DNA from: SG8-41 sp035259205
GTDB taxonomy: Bacteria > Pseudomonadota > Gammaproteobacteria > Burkholderiales > SG8-41
Length of the DNA: 64,000 bases
Assembly (NCBI GenBank): GCA_035259205.1
Contig: DATFWO010000318.1
Location: 1-64,000, forward strand
Direction: 5' to 3'
Of this stretch, positions 33,075 through 43,243 are shown piece after piece. Under the pieces are notes generated by a model, which was given only the letters and a program-made list of their open reading frames with translations, did not search any database and was not told where the DNA came from. The position numbers and the translations under genes were made by a program. How positions within the stretch are numbered: the first letter of the stretch is position 1; the number at the start of each line of letters is the position of its first letter.

Positions 33075-34172
33075 ATGCCTCGCAAGTTCCATGAAAGTCG
33101 GCGGTTGCCTGTTGCTGTACAGTTGGCGACCGCATGGGCTCTACTGTGGGTCAGCGGAGCCGTGATGGCTGCCAATCCCGTGTCGTCGTCCTGCGCCACG
33201 CCCGATCCCAATACACCGTCCATTACCACGTGTTTCTTCGACCTGACCGCGTCGCCGTCGACCACGGCAGTTCCCGCGTCTGCAGTGTTGAATGGCGGGA
33301 TTTTCCAGGTGCCTGGCCCGAACGACCCGCTCGGGCAGGGGTTCATAACGGGTACCGGCGTATTCAACCCGTTCGTGCGCATCCAGGAGTCGGGCAACGG
33401 GAACGCAGCTTCCAACGGCGTCGAGACCGGCTTCAATACCGACGGGCGTAGCGGCGTCGGGCAGCTTGCGACGGAGCTGGACAATCACGACAAAGGCGGC
33501 AGCAACTGGAACCATTCAATCAAGCTGGGCGACATCAACATCGTGACCGTCGGTGGCAAGCAGTACTATGAGTTTTTGCTCGACAGCAACGAGCAGGGGA
33601 ATACCAAGAACTCCGGAATTTCACTGGACGAATTCAAGGTGTTCACCGCCGCGACCGGCGACATCCACAGTGGCTATACGGGACAGGACGACACCGCGGG
33701 ATTCACCAACTTCCAGTTGAACAACGGAGCGACGCTCAAGTATGACATGGACGCCGGTCCGGGAGGGGATTCATCGATCTTGATGGATTACAGCAACTTC
33801 AGCGGGAGCGGGAATGGCGTCGATCTTCAGGCGCTGGTGCCGGTGACAAACTTTGCCGGTGTTTCCCCCGACAGTTTCGTCTACCTCTACTCGAAGTTCG
33901 GATGGACATCCAACCAATGCACGGTGACCGGGCAACAAGTCAGCCCTTGCCTGACTCCGGACGGAACGACGGGTCAAGGCACGCCATTGGGAGGTGCCGG
34001 GACAAAGGTAGGCAGCTTGAATTTCGAAGTGGACGCCGGATTCGAGGAATGGTCGATACGCAAGAGAACTCCGGTGCCTGCTACTGCACTGTTGCTGGGT
34101 ATCGGCTTGGCGGGATTGGCGGCAGTGCGCAAGGGTAAGGGCCGTAAGAAGGCTCCGGGCCTTTCCGCCTAG
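33075..34172 (+). CDS. Secreted protein with a V-P-V-P-A-type C-terminal sorting signal
   Basis: 365 residues. A signal peptide (VAVQLATAWALLWVSGAVMA) precedes a Gly/Asn/Asp-rich secreted body (e.g. GTGVFNPFVRIQESGNGNAA, MDAGPGGDSSILMDYSNFSG). The C-terminal tripartite tail has RTPVPATALLLGIGLAGLA followed by KGKGRKK. The motif is P-V-P-A-T rather than P-E-P, resembling VPxPA-type signals known in other exosortase families. The gene has a strong ribosome site and its own PrsR-type element. It is probably an exported matrix protein processed by an exosortase. Confidence 0.82.
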   Translation: MPRKFHESRRLPVAVQLATAWALLWVSGAVMAANPVSSSCATPDPNTPSITTCFFDLTASPSTTAVPASAVLNGGIFQVPGPNDPLGQGFITGTGVFNPFVRIQESGNGNAASNGVETGFNTDGRSGVGQLATELDNHDKGGSNWNHSIKLGDINIVTVGGKQYYEFLLDSNEQGNTKNSGISLDEFKVFTAATGDIHSGYTGQDDTAGFTNFQLNNGATLKYDMDAGPGGDSSILMDYSNFSGSGNGVDLQALVPVTNFAGVSPDSFVYLYSKFGWTSNQCTVTGQQVSPCLTPDGTTGQGTPLGGAGTKVGSLNFEVDAGFEEWSIRKRTPVPATALLLGIGLAGLAAVRKGKGRKKAPGLSA

Positions 34173-34189
34173 AAGATAGCTATTGCTCG

Positions 34190-34240
34190 TGGTGCGCCCT
34201 GGGGGCGCACCAGCATAACCGGGGGCGCACGTCGCGCCCC
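34190..34240 (+). terminator. Two tandem hairpins after the variant sorting-signal gene
   Basis: First hairpin: TGGTGCGCCC (34190-34199) pairs with GGGCGCACCA (34203-34212), a perfect 10-bp stem. Second hairpin: GGGGCGC (34222-34228) pairs with GCGCCCC (34234-34240). Neither is followed by a clear T run, so termination is plausible but not certain. Confidence 0.55.
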
Positions 34241-34395
34241 TGTTCACATGCAAGCACGGTTACTGCCTTCGGCTGTTGCCCTCGGCGGTCTATCGCTGTT
34301 TTAACGGGTTTATTCACTATCCACCCGTCGAGTGCTACTCTTTCGGGGGTTAGCACGTTGCCGCGGCCAGGGCACCGCGGTTTTCCATTCCTTTT

Positions 34396-37164
34396 ATGAC
34401 TATACGGTGCAAGGGCAGGGTGATCGTTGCGCTCCTGGCGAGCGTGCTGGTGATCGCCTGCAGCCCGCCAGATACCGACAAAATGATGCTGGAGGCGAAG
34501 CAATACCAGCAGAAAGGAGATCTCAAAGCCGCCGTCATCGTGCTGAATAACGTCCTGCAGCTGAAACCTGAGGAAGGTGAAGCTCGCCTGATAATGGGCA
34601 CGATCTCCATGCAGAACCGGGACCCGCGCGCAGCCGAGCACCATTTTCGCGCGGCCCTCGAAGCAAAGGTCGATCCGAAGGTCCTGCTTCCGCTCCTTGC
34701 CCAGGCACTGTTCGAACAGGCTGAATTTCAAAAGCTTCTGGATGCCACGCGGGCGAGCGATTACGGCGACGCGGCGCAGCAGCCGGAGATACTCAGTTTT
34801 CGGGGCCACTCGCAGCTTTCCCTCGGACGCCTCGAAGAAGCGGCCGCATCGTTCCAGGAAGCACTGAAGCGCAGACCCGAATATGCTCCGGCGCTGCTGG
34901 GAGAGGCACGCCTCGCCTTGCTCAAGAGGGATGTCCCCGCCACCGTAACCTTGGTCGATCGCGCGCTCGCCGCTGACCCCTCCAACATCGACGCCTGGTT
35001 GATCAAGGGCGACCTCGACCGGGCCGCAGGTAATTTCCGCGCAGCCCTTGCCGATTACGAGAAGGGGCTCGCCCTCAGCCCCAAAAGTCTCGCCGCCAAC
35101 CTCAATCTGGCCTCGTTGCACATGCAACAGGGGGAGCTCGAGCTCGCGCGCAAGCACGTTCGCTCCGTGCTGGAGACGGCGCCCGACAGCCCGATCGGCT
35201 ATTACCTGCTCGGATTGCTGGAATTCCAGAGCAAGAATTTTGCCGCCGCCAACGATGCGATCCAGCAGGTTCTGAAGGCCGCGCCCAGCTACCTCCCCGC
35301 GACCGCACTGGCTGGAGTAGTCGCCTACACGGTAGGCGCGAACGAGCAGGCAGAGCAGCGCTTGGGCGATGCAGTGGCTAGGTATCCGACCAGCGTCTCC
35401 CTGAGGAAGTTGTTTGCTGCGGCCCTGTTGAGGAGCGGCAAGGCGAGGCGCGCGATCGACGTGCTGGAGCCCGCGCTCAAGGCCGCGCCGAGCGATACGG
35501 GCCTGCTGGTCTTGTTCGCCGAGGCCAAGTCGCTCAATGGTGAAGCTCCGGTTGCGCGGAAGTACTTTGAACTGGCCGCCAAGTACTACCCGCAGAGTCC
35601 CGGCGTGCGCGCCGGCCTCGGGATGACGCGGCTTGCGACCGGGGAGATTGACAAGGCGTTGGCCGATCTGGAGGCGGCGGTCGAGCTTGGCAGCGGTGTC
35701 GCGGAGATTTCCCTGGTGAAGGCGCTCGTGTCGATGAAGCGCTACGACAAGGCGCTCGAGGCCGTAGCTCGACTGGAAAAGAAGCGGCCCGAGGATCCAG
35801 TAACGTTCAATCTCAAGGGAGCGGTGCTGTTCGCGAAAGGCGATACGGCAGGGGCGCGCAAGGCATTCGAGCAGGCTGTAGCGCTGCAGCCATCGAAGTT
35901 TGCCGCGGCCAGGAATCTTGCGCAGCTCGACGTGCGCGAAAACAATCCGGCCGCAGCGCGCATACGTTTCGAGAAGATCCTCGAGCGCGACGCGGAGAAC
36001 GTGCCCGCTATGCTCGCGCTCGCCGAACTCACAGCTGCGGCCGGCAACAGCGCAGAGGCGCTATCGTGGGTGAAGCGGGCAAGGGATGCGCAGCCAAAAT
36101 CCTACGCGCCTTCCATGGCACTCGCGCATCTGTACTTCGCCGCGGGGGACTACGCCAGCGCCATCGCCGCGGTGCGCGATGCGGTGGCCGCCGACCCCGA
36201 CAGCGCCGATGCTCTCAACCTGCTGGCTTATTCACAGCTGCGGCTCGGCCAGCGAACGCAGGCTCTGGCCACTTATTCGGTGCTCGTCAGCCGCTATCCG
36301 AAATCGGCGGAAGCGCACTACGGGTTGAGCGGGGCGCTGTCCGCGGATGGCCAGTACAGAGCCGCGGAACGCAGCCTCAAGACGGCGCTGCAACTGAGGC
36401 CGGGCTTTCCCGAGGCGATGTATGCCCTCGCCGCATTGCAACTGCGGATGGGAAAGACCGCGGAAGCAGGAAAGCTCGTGGGCGATGCGCAAAAATGGCT
36501 GCCGCAGACATCCCTGGCGTCCGTCATTGCCGGCGACACGGCCATGGCGGAGAAGCGTTACGACCGCGCCGTACAGGCGTATGGGGTGGCCTTCGCTGCG
36601 GAGAAATCCCGCGAAATGCTGCTGAGACTCCATGGCGCGTTGCTCGGCGCCGGTAAGACCGCCGCCGCAGAAGCGCTGACCACGGAATGGCTGAAGAAGA
36701 ATCCGGACGACGTTCAGGTGCGCTATCTGGTGGCCGACACGGCAATCCGCAATCAAAACTTCCGCCTTGCAGCGGAGCAATACGAGTACGTGCTGAAGAT
36801 CGAGGGCACCAAGCTGCCCCTGCTGCACAACCTCGGAATGGTCTACGAGCGGATGAATGATCCACGCGCGCTGGAGCTCGCCGAGACGGCATACAAGATA
36901 GCGCCCGAGCAGCCGGGTGTCCTGTTCAACCTGGGCCGACTTGTGCTGCAAAAGGGGGATGCCGAGCGCGCGGTCAAGCTGCTGGAGAAGGCGCGGACCA
37001 TGTCGCCTGACTCCCAGCTGGTCCGTTACGATCTCGCCAAGGCCTACATCAAAGTGGGCTCCAACGACCTTGCGCGGATTGAACTGCAGCAATTGCTCCG
37101 CAGCCGCCAGGAATTTCCCGAACGCGCCGAAGCCGAAGACCTGCTGCGGAAACTCAAGAATTGA
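34396..37164 (+). CDS. prsT: PrsT-type TPR lipoprotein (second copy)
   Basis: 922 residues. MTIRCKGRVIVALLASVLVI leads to ACSPP, a lipoprotein cleavage site. About 20 TPR-like units follow (AEHHFRAALEAKVDPKVLLP, ASLHMQQGELELARKHVRSV), and the chain ends with QLVRYDLAKAYIKVGSNDLA and LLRKLKN. It has the same length, lipobox and C-terminal RY-LA-A motif as the copies at 29299-32100 and 37267-40062, so these are paralogues. Only 102 bp separate it from the third copy, on the same strand. Confidence 0.88.
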   Translation: MTIRCKGRVIVALLASVLVIACSPPDTDKMMLEAKQYQQKGDLKAAVIVLNNVLQLKPEEGEARLIMGTISMQNRDPRAAEHHFRAALEAKVDPKVLLPLLAQALFEQAEFQKLLDATRASDYGDAAQQPEILSFRGHSQLSLGRLEEAAASFQEALKRRPEYAPALLGEARLALLKRDVPATVTLVDRALAADPSNIDAWLIKGDLDRAAGNFRAALADYEKGLALSPKSLAANLNLASLHMQQGELELARKHVRSVLETAPDSPIGYYLLGLLEFQSKNFAAANDAIQQVLKAAPSYLPATALAGVVAYTVGANEQAEQRLGDAVARYPTSVSLRKLFAAALLRSGKARRAIDVLEPALKAAPSDTGLLVLFAEAKSLNGEAPVARKYFELAAKYYPQSPGVRAGLGMTRLATGEIDKALADLEAAVELGSGVAEISLVKALVSMKRYDKALEAVARLEKKRPEDPVTFNLKGAVLFAKGDTAGARKAFEQAVALQPSKFAAARNLAQLDVRENNPAAARIRFEKILERDAENVPAMLALAELTAAAGNSAEALSWVKRARDAQPKSYAPSMALAHLYFAAGDYASAIAAVRDAVAADPDSADALNLLAYSQLRLGQRTQALATYSVLVSRYPKSAEAHYGLSGALSADGQYRAAERSLKTALQLRPGFPEAMYALAALQLRMGKTAEAGKLVGDAQKWLPQTSLASVIAGDTAMAEKRYDRAVQAYGVAFAAEKSREMLLRLHGALLGAGKTAAAEALTTEWLKKNPDDVQVRYLVADTAIRNQNFRLAAEQYEYVLKIEGTKLPLLHNLGMVYERMNDPRALELAETAYKIAPEQPGVLFNLGRLVLQKGDAERAVKLLEKARTMSPDSQLVRYDLAKAYIKVGSNDLARIELQQLLRSRQEFPERAEAEDLLRKLKN

Positions 37165-37266
37165 CTCCGGCCGATGCAAGCTCTCGTCCCCGGAAAGAGA
37201 TAGGATTACACTGAACGTACGGGCCTTGACCGGGCGACCATTTCACGCGCGCAAGAGGTGAATCCC

Positions 37267-40062
37267 ATGGTCGACTTGCAACTTACGCGAGGGTATGCAA
37301 CGCGCGTCGCGCTGTTGCTGATGATCGTGCTGTGCATCGGCAGCTGTGGCAAGAAGATGCCCAGCGTCGAAGACGCGATGGCCAGCGCCAAGCAGGAGCG
37401 CGCGAAGGGTAACAATGCGGCGGCCATCGTCCATCTCAAGAACGTGATCCAGAGAGCCCCCGACAACGCGGAGGCGCGCTATCTTCTGGGACTGGGCTAC
37501 GTCGACACCGGCGACTTCGCTTCGGCGGAAAAGGAGCTGCGCCAGGCGCTCGAACTGCGCTACGACGCGGCGCAGATCGTTGCGCCGCTCGGTAAGTCGC
37601 TGCTGGCGCAGGGCGAATTTCAGAAAGTCCTCAACGATATCCGCGTCGACGCTGCAACCGGCAACGCAGCGCAGGCGGAGATCCTCTCGCTGCGGGGACT
37701 CGCTGCGCTCGGTGCGGGGCGCACCCGCGACGCCCGCGAAGCGTTCGAGCAGGCGCTCGCCAAGCAGCCGGAATTCGCCGATGCATTGCTCGGCCAGGCG
37801 CGGCTCGCCGCCGGTGAGCGCAAACTCGACGAAGCCGCGGCTCTGATCGAGCGCGCCATCGCCAGCGCTCCGAACAGCGTCGACGCATGGCTCATGAAGG
37901 GGGATCTGCAGCGGATTCTGAAGCAGGAAGGCGCGGTCGCCTCCTACCAGAAAGTACTCGAGCTCAAGCCGGATAACGTCCCCGCCCGACTGAACGTGGT
38001 TTCAATGGAGATCGCCGCCGGGAATTTCGACGCCGCCAACAAGCAGCTCGAGCAGGTGCGCCAGGTCGCTCCAAAGAGCCCGATGGTCAAGTACATGGAG
38101 GCGCTCATCGAGTTCCGGAAGGGCAACTACGCCGCCGCGCGCGATGCCGTGCTGCAGGTCCTCAAGGTCGCGCCCAACCATCTGCCCAGCGTGCTGCTGG
38201 CGGGCGCAATCGAGTATGCGCTGGGGTCGCATTCCCAGGCGCAATCGTACCTCGCGCGCGTGGTCGAACGGGCGCCGGGCAACCTCTATGCGCGCAAGCT
38301 CCTGATCGCGTCGCTCGCAAGAAGCGGCAACATGCAGCGGGCTCAGGAAGTGCTCGAGCCCGGATTGAGACAGTCGCCTAACGATGCGGGGTTGCTGGCG
38401 CTCGCCGGAGAGGTGGCAATGCAGGCCAATGATTTCGCCCGGGCGAGAGAGTACTTCGACAAGGCCGCCAAGCTCGATCCCAAGAGCGCCGGCGCCCGCA
38501 CCGGGCTTGCCGTGAGCCGTCTCGCTTCCGGCGAGGCGGACCGCGCGCTGGCCGACCTCGAGGCGGCGGTGCAGCTCGATTCCGACAAGTACCAGGCGGA
38601 CATATTGCTCGTGACGTCGCATCTGCAACGCGGCGAGTTCGACCAGGCGCTCAAGGCGCTGCAAAGCTTGGAAAAGAAGCAGCCCGACAATCCGCTCACC
38701 TACAATCTGAAAGCCGCCGCGTACCTTGGCAAGAAAGACAGCCTGAACGCGCGCAAGAACCTGGAGCGGGCGCTCGAGCTTCGGCCCACCTACCTGCCCG
38801 CGGCATTGAACCTCGCACAACTCGACTTGCAGGACAAGAATCCCCAGGCCGCCCGCCGCCGGGTCGAGGCGATCGTCGAGAAAGACCCGAACCACGTGCA
38901 GGCTTTGCTTGCGCTCGCGAATCTCGGGCCGCGGCTTGGGGCGACGGTAAAGGAGCAGGTCGAGTGGCTGGAGCGCGCCCAGCGGGCGAGTCCCGCAACG
39001 CCTCAGCCGCAGCTCATGCTGGCGCGTCTCTACATCCAGACCGGCGAGCCGAAAAAAGCGCTCGAGCTGGCGCAGAAGGCGCAAGCAGCGAACCCGAACA
39101 GCATCGAAGTGCTCGATGCCCTCGGCGCCATCCAGATCGCGGCAGGCGAGAGGAACCAGGCCCTTGCGACCTACGGCAAGCTGGCGACCTTGCAACCCAA
39201 GTCGGCGGTCGCCCAGTACCGTCTCGCTACCGCGCAGTCCATCAACGGCGACACCACGGGGGCTGCGAATTCGCTGCACAAGGCGCTCGCGCTGCAGCCC
39301 GACTTCGTGGATGCGCAGGCGGCGCTCGCCGAGCTGGAGCTGCGCGCCGGCCGCTCGGCGGAAGCGCTCAAGATCGCACGGCAGCTGCAGAAGCAGGCCA
39401 CCTCTTCCGCCGTGGGCTACACCCTCGAAGGCGATGCCCTGATGGCGGAAAAGAAGTTCCTCCCGGCGGCGAAGTCGTACGAAACGGCCTACGGCATGGA
39501 CAAGAACGGCGTGCTCGCGGCGAAAATGCACGCGGCATACCTGCAGGGCGGGAAGCCCGATGAGGCGGAAGCGCGGCTGGCGCAATGGCTGAAAGCCTCA
39601 CCCGAAGACAGCGCCGCGCGGCTGTACTCCGCGGATGCCAGCCTCAGGACCGGCAAGTACAAGAGCGCGATCGAGCAGTACGAATGGCTGCAGCAGAAGC
39701 AGCCCGACAATATCATCGTGCTGAACAACCTCGCCTGGGTGTACCAGCAGGTGAAGGATCCGCGGGCGCTGGCGACCGCCGAGCGGGCGTACAAGCTCAA
39801 GCCCGACAACCCCGCCGTCGCCGACACCCTCGGCTGGATGCTGGTGGAGCAGGGCAACACCGCGCGTGGCGTCGAGCTGCTGCGGAAAGCGGTGGTGGCG
39901 GCGCCCCAGTCGCCCACCATCCGTTACCATCTCGCTCAGGCATGGCTGAAGTCCGGCGACAAGGCGAAAGCCCGCGACGAGCTGGAGGGGTTGCTGTCCA
40001 CCGGCACGAAGTTCCCGGAGCAAAACGAAGCGCAGAACCTGCTGAAAGAATTGCGCAGGTAG
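37267..40062 (+). CDS. prsT: PrsT-type TPR lipoprotein (third copy)
   Basis: 931 residues from ATG 37267, supported by AGAGG eight bases upstream; a GTG at 37258 is in frame but has no ribosome site. The signal VALLLMIVLCIGSCGKK is a lipoprotein lipobox (I-G-S-C). Continuous TPR units end with TIRYHLAQAWLKSGDKAKAR and LLKELRR. It is very similar in design to the second copy and probably arose by tandem duplication. It converges on the spermidine-synthase fusion, leaving seven bases between the stops. Confidence 0.88.
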   Translation: MVDLQLTRGYATRVALLLMIVLCIGSCGKKMPSVEDAMASAKQERAKGNNAAAIVHLKNVIQRAPDNAEARYLLGLGYVDTGDFASAEKELRQALELRYDAAQIVAPLGKSLLAQGEFQKVLNDIRVDAATGNAAQAEILSLRGLAALGAGRTRDAREAFEQALAKQPEFADALLGQARLAAGERKLDEAAALIERAIASAPNSVDAWLMKGDLQRILKQEGAVASYQKVLELKPDNVPARLNVVSMEIAAGNFDAANKQLEQVRQVAPKSPMVKYMEALIEFRKGNYAAARDAVLQVLKVAPNHLPSVLLAGAIEYALGSHSQAQSYLARVVERAPGNLYARKLLIASLARSGNMQRAQEVLEPGLRQSPNDAGLLALAGEVAMQANDFARAREYFDKAAKLDPKSAGARTGLAVSRLASGEADRALADLEAAVQLDSDKYQADILLVTSHLQRGEFDQALKALQSLEKKQPDNPLTYNLKAAAYLGKKDSLNARKNLERALELRPTYLPAALNLAQLDLQDKNPQAARRRVEAIVEKDPNHVQALLALANLGPRLGATVKEQVEWLERAQRASPATPQPQLMLARLYIQTGEPKKALELAQKAQAANPNSIEVLDALGAIQIAAGERNQALATYGKLATLQPKSAVAQYRLATAQSINGDTTGAANSLHKALALQPDFVDAQAALAELELRAGRSAEALKIARQLQKQATSSAVGYTLEGDALMAEKKFLPAAKSYETAYGMDKNGVLAAKMHAAYLQGGKPDEAEARLAQWLKASPEDSAARLYSADASLRTGKYKSAIEQYEWLQQKQPDNIIVLNNLAWVYQQVKDPRALATAERAYKLKPDNPAVADTLGWMLVEQGNTARGVELLRKAVVAAPQSPTIRYHLAQAWLKSGDKAKARDELEGLLSTGTKFPEQNEAQNLLKELRR

Positions 40063-40069
40063 AGCTGGC

Positions 40070-43042
40070 TTAGGGCGCTATGCTGTGCGCGGCCAGGATG
40101 AAAAACAGCATCTGTGACTGCGCATCGGGGGCGATTTCCCCCCGATAGCGCGACCACAGCTCCCGAGCGGCTGGCTTGTTTCTTTGCGCGATATGGCCCA
40201 GCATCGCCACCATCACCAGGTAACGCGTGCGCTGCGGAGTCAAGCCGCCGCCTTGGAGCAGATGCTCGGCGAGCTTGGTCATCTCCTTCGAGTTGCGATT
40301 CCCTATCATTTTCAATAGGGCGAGCCAATCATTTTCCACGGCGTTCAATTGCGAGCCGCAGGGCTGCGTCTCGATCCAGCGCCAGATCGGCACGAGCTCC
40401 TCGGGGCGCAAATATGGCACCACAGCCATGCCGACGTTGAGCATGCCGTCGATCTTATCACCACGCACCGCGGGCTCGGCGCAGCTTGCCGCTGCGCGCC
40501 TCGGCACCGCCGTTGATGCGTCTCGCAGCACTGTCGCGGCACGATATAACTGGCTCGCTCGATAATACTCGGACGCGGTAATGCTGGTCGTATCCGTAAC
40601 CGCCAGTCGCACGCCCAGTAACTCCAGCGCCGGAACCGGCACCGCCGCCAGCGCTATGAGGTCCCCCGCGTTCAATTGAAGGAACCGCGTACGCGCCGCG
40701 TTCTGGTCCAGCACCGGATAGTAGTCAGAATTGGCGGCGATAGGGATGCGGGCAAGCAACGGGGCGAGCAGCTCCTTTGTCGCGATATGCCGCACCTCCA
40801 CGTCCGCCGTCTGGTTGATGCCCACACGGGCCAGCTCCCCGGCGAACCGCGGCACCTGGAACAGCGAACCATCGATCGGTGGCAGAGGCGCACCGTTGCG
40901 GGCAACGATGAGGATGTCACCATCGTTCGCAGCGAATATCGCGTAATGATCGAAATGCGACCCCAGTGCCTTGAGCACCGAAGCGACCAGGATAAAGTCG
41001 ACTTCGTAGAGTTGCAGCCATTGGACCAGCATGCCGCCTTCTCGGAGTTGGTGCCGCACCAGACGATAGAACTCCACGGAAAACAGTCCTGCCACGCCGC
41101 TCACCCAGGGATTTGACGGCTCGGAAATAATGAGATCGTATTTCTCGTTGTGGGTCAAAAAAAAAGTCTTGGCGTCCTCGAAATGGATGTGGCTGCGCGG
41201 ATCGCTGTATGCGAGTTCGTTACGGACTCGGAACCTCCTGGCGAGCGCCACCATTGCCGGTTCGATTTCCACTGTATCGACCTGCTCCACCGATGGATGC
41301 GTGAGCACCACGTGGGTACTTACGCCGGAGCCGAACCCGATATTCGCCACCCGCTTTGCCTGCGGGTTCAAGAGCAATCCCAAGGTTCCGGACAGTACCA
41401 TCGTCGATTCGTCCGATGCAACCTTCCCACCTCCCGTCACGTTTACCGAAGCGTCTATCTTTCCATTGGTGCGGATCGACAGTAGATCCTGCTGCTGCGT
41501 CAGGTGAACAGTGGCGGTCTTGCCGTCCCTGTGGTCTACCACGTCGACATCGACAGGCGACAAGAGCGTGCCCAGCCGAAACACGCCGGACGCCATTTTG
41601 TGCGGGTCGAGTTGCACCCAAATGAGCGTCGCCGCCACCGCGCTGACGCCTAATGCCGTCCCCAGCGCGGGTAGGCGCCAGCCGTCGCGCTTCCACCCCC
41701 ACCACAGGAGCGCCACGCCGAGCCCCATGTCCACGGCAGACCCGAAGGCGATCAGCCCTTTCAGGCCCAGCAGCGGCATGCCGAGGTGGACTGCTGCGAA
41801 CACCCCGGTGATCGCGCCCACGGTATTGGCCGCGTATACCGCTCCGATGCTGCCTTCCCCCCAGCCTCCCCGCAGCAGCGTGTAGGTGACGAGCGGCAGT
41901 GTCATCCCGGCGCAGAAGGTGGCGGGCAACATCACGGCGAGCGCGATGCCGTGGCTGCCCAGGTTGAACCACGAATAGCCCGTTTCGGTCCTGGGCAGCA
42001 TGTCCAGCATCCACTTCATGACGTCGAAGGTGTGGCTGTAGACCAGCAGCGTAGAGAGCGCCAGCAGCCCCATGAAGAACTGCACGTATCCCAGATAGCG
42101 CAGGGGATCGATAATCCCATCTATACGGCGGCGGATCCACAGCCCGCCGAAGGCCAGGCCGAAAATGAAGGCGCTCAACATCAGCTCGAACGCATGGGTC
42201 GAACTGCTCAGTACCAGACTCAACATGCGGATCCAGCCGATCTCGTAAATCAGCGAGGCGAACCCCGTCAGTAACGATGCGGCCAGCAACAGGCGGTGCA
42301 TGGCATCGTCAGCGGAATGTTCTCCCGGACTCGCCGCTATCGGCGCGGGTTTCCTCGTCTCGGGCTCGTCGCCGGCGAACCGCCACACCAAAACCGCCAG
42401 CGCGATATTGATGATTCCAGCCAATCCGATGGTGCCAGGGAGCCCCACCAGCTTTATGAGCCAGAAGCCGCTGGCCAGCACTCCCACGGCGCCACCGATG
42501 CTGTTGGTGAAGTAGAGCAGCGCTATGGTTTCGCCTGGTCTGAGGGGAAAACGCCGGATCATGCCGGCGCTCATGAGAGGGAAGGTCATTCCGAGCAGCA
42601 CCGACTGCGGCAGAATGAGAAGCGCTCCGCCGCCCCACTTGAAAGCGGTCGCTGCAGCCGTGGACCCGAGCTCGGGTATGACGATGGAATACGCGACGTT
42701 CACGAAGCCGTCAAAGACGGGATGGAAAACCACGGCCAGGAGCCCGATTATCCCCTCCGTGACCGCGTAGCCTTTGAGCAGGTTGCTCCAGCGGGCGGAA
42801 TAGCGGCTGCACAGCCACGAGCCGGCTCCCAGTCCTGCCATGAAGATGGCCAGCACGAGCGTCTGGGCATACGCCGCATGACCGAGGAACAGCTTCAGGT
42901 AATGCGTCCAGATGGACTCGTAAATGAGACCGGCGAACCCCGAGACCGTGAATATGAGGAAGAAGACCTTGCGCAAGGGACGGTGGGACCGGGAATTATG
43001 GCCGCTGCCTTTAAGTCGAGGATGGTAGCAGAGACCGCGCAT
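40070..43042 (-). CDS. Fused MFS-like membrane protein / spermidine-synthase-like protein
   Basis: 990 residues. The N-terminal ~480 are membrane helices of the MFS-like type (FFLIFTVSGFAGLIYESIW, with a second copy, LLTGFASLIYEIGWIRMLSL, halfway). Then comes a soluble spermidine/spermine-synthase-like Rossmann domain with VANIGFGSGVSTHVVL, VDTVEIEPAMVALARRF, YDLIISEPSNPWVSGVAGLF and EFYRLVRHQLREGGMLVQW. About 200 residues follow without a named domain. Such fusions are widespread; whether they make polyamines or act in membrane transport is not established. Confidence 0.85.
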   Translation of the reverse strand: MRGLCYHPRLKGSGHNSRSHRPLRKVFFLIFTVSGFAGLIYESIWTHYLKLFLGHAAYAQTLVLAIFMAGLGAGSWLCSRYSARWSNLLKGYAVTEGIIGLLAVVFHPVFDGFVNVAYSIVIPELGSTAAATAFKWGGGALLILPQSVLLGMTFPLMSAGMIRRFPLRPGETIALLYFTNSIGGAVGVLASGFWLIKLVGLPGTIGLAGIINIALAVLVWRFAGDEPETRKPAPIAASPGEHSADDAMHRLLLAASLLTGFASLIYEIGWIRMLSLVLSSSTHAFELMLSAFIFGLAFGGLWIRRRIDGIIDPLRYLGYVQFFMGLLALSTLLVYSHTFDVMKWMLDMLPRTETGYSWFNLGSHGIALAVMLPATFCAGMTLPLVTYTLLRGGWGEGSIGAVYAANTVGAITGVFAAVHLGMPLLGLKGLIAFGSAVDMGLGVALLWWGWKRDGWRLPALGTALGVSAVAATLIWVQLDPHKMASGVFRLGTLLSPVDVDVVDHRDGKTATVHLTQQQDLLSIRTNGKIDASVNVTGGGKVASDESTMVLSGTLGLLLNPQAKRVANIGFGSGVSTHVVLTHPSVEQVDTVEIEPAMVALARRFRVRNELAYSDPRSHIHFEDAKTFFLTHNEKYDLIISEPSNPWVSGVAGLFSVEFYRLVRHQLREGGMLVQWLQLYEVDFILVASVLKALGSHFDHYAIFAANDGDILIVARNGAPLPPIDGSLFQVPRFAGELARVGINQTADVEVRHIATKELLAPLLARIPIAANSDYYPVLDQNAARTRFLQLNAGDLIALAAVPVPALELLGVRLAVTDTTSITASEYYRASQLYRAATVLRDASTAVPRRAAASCAEPAVRGDKIDGMLNVGMAVVPYLRPEELVPIWRWIETQPCGSQLNAVENDWLALLKMIGNRNSKEMTKLAEHLLQGGGLTPQRTRYLVMVAMLGHIAQRNKPAARELWSRYRGEIAPDAQSQMLFFILAAHSIAP

Positions 43043-43243
43043 GTCGTATCACGGGCCGAGCCAACGCAGAATCAGGACCCGCACGGCGCTCACACAAAGC
43101 GGGTGACATCAGCGAAAACGATGCGTTCGTCATGCGGACGCACGACTTTTATCCTATGATGTGCGCGGGAGCTGCTCGCGGAATACTCGTCTGCCGGGGC
43201 GGCAGTTCCGCTCATAAATCCTACACAACCACAGGAGAGGGCG

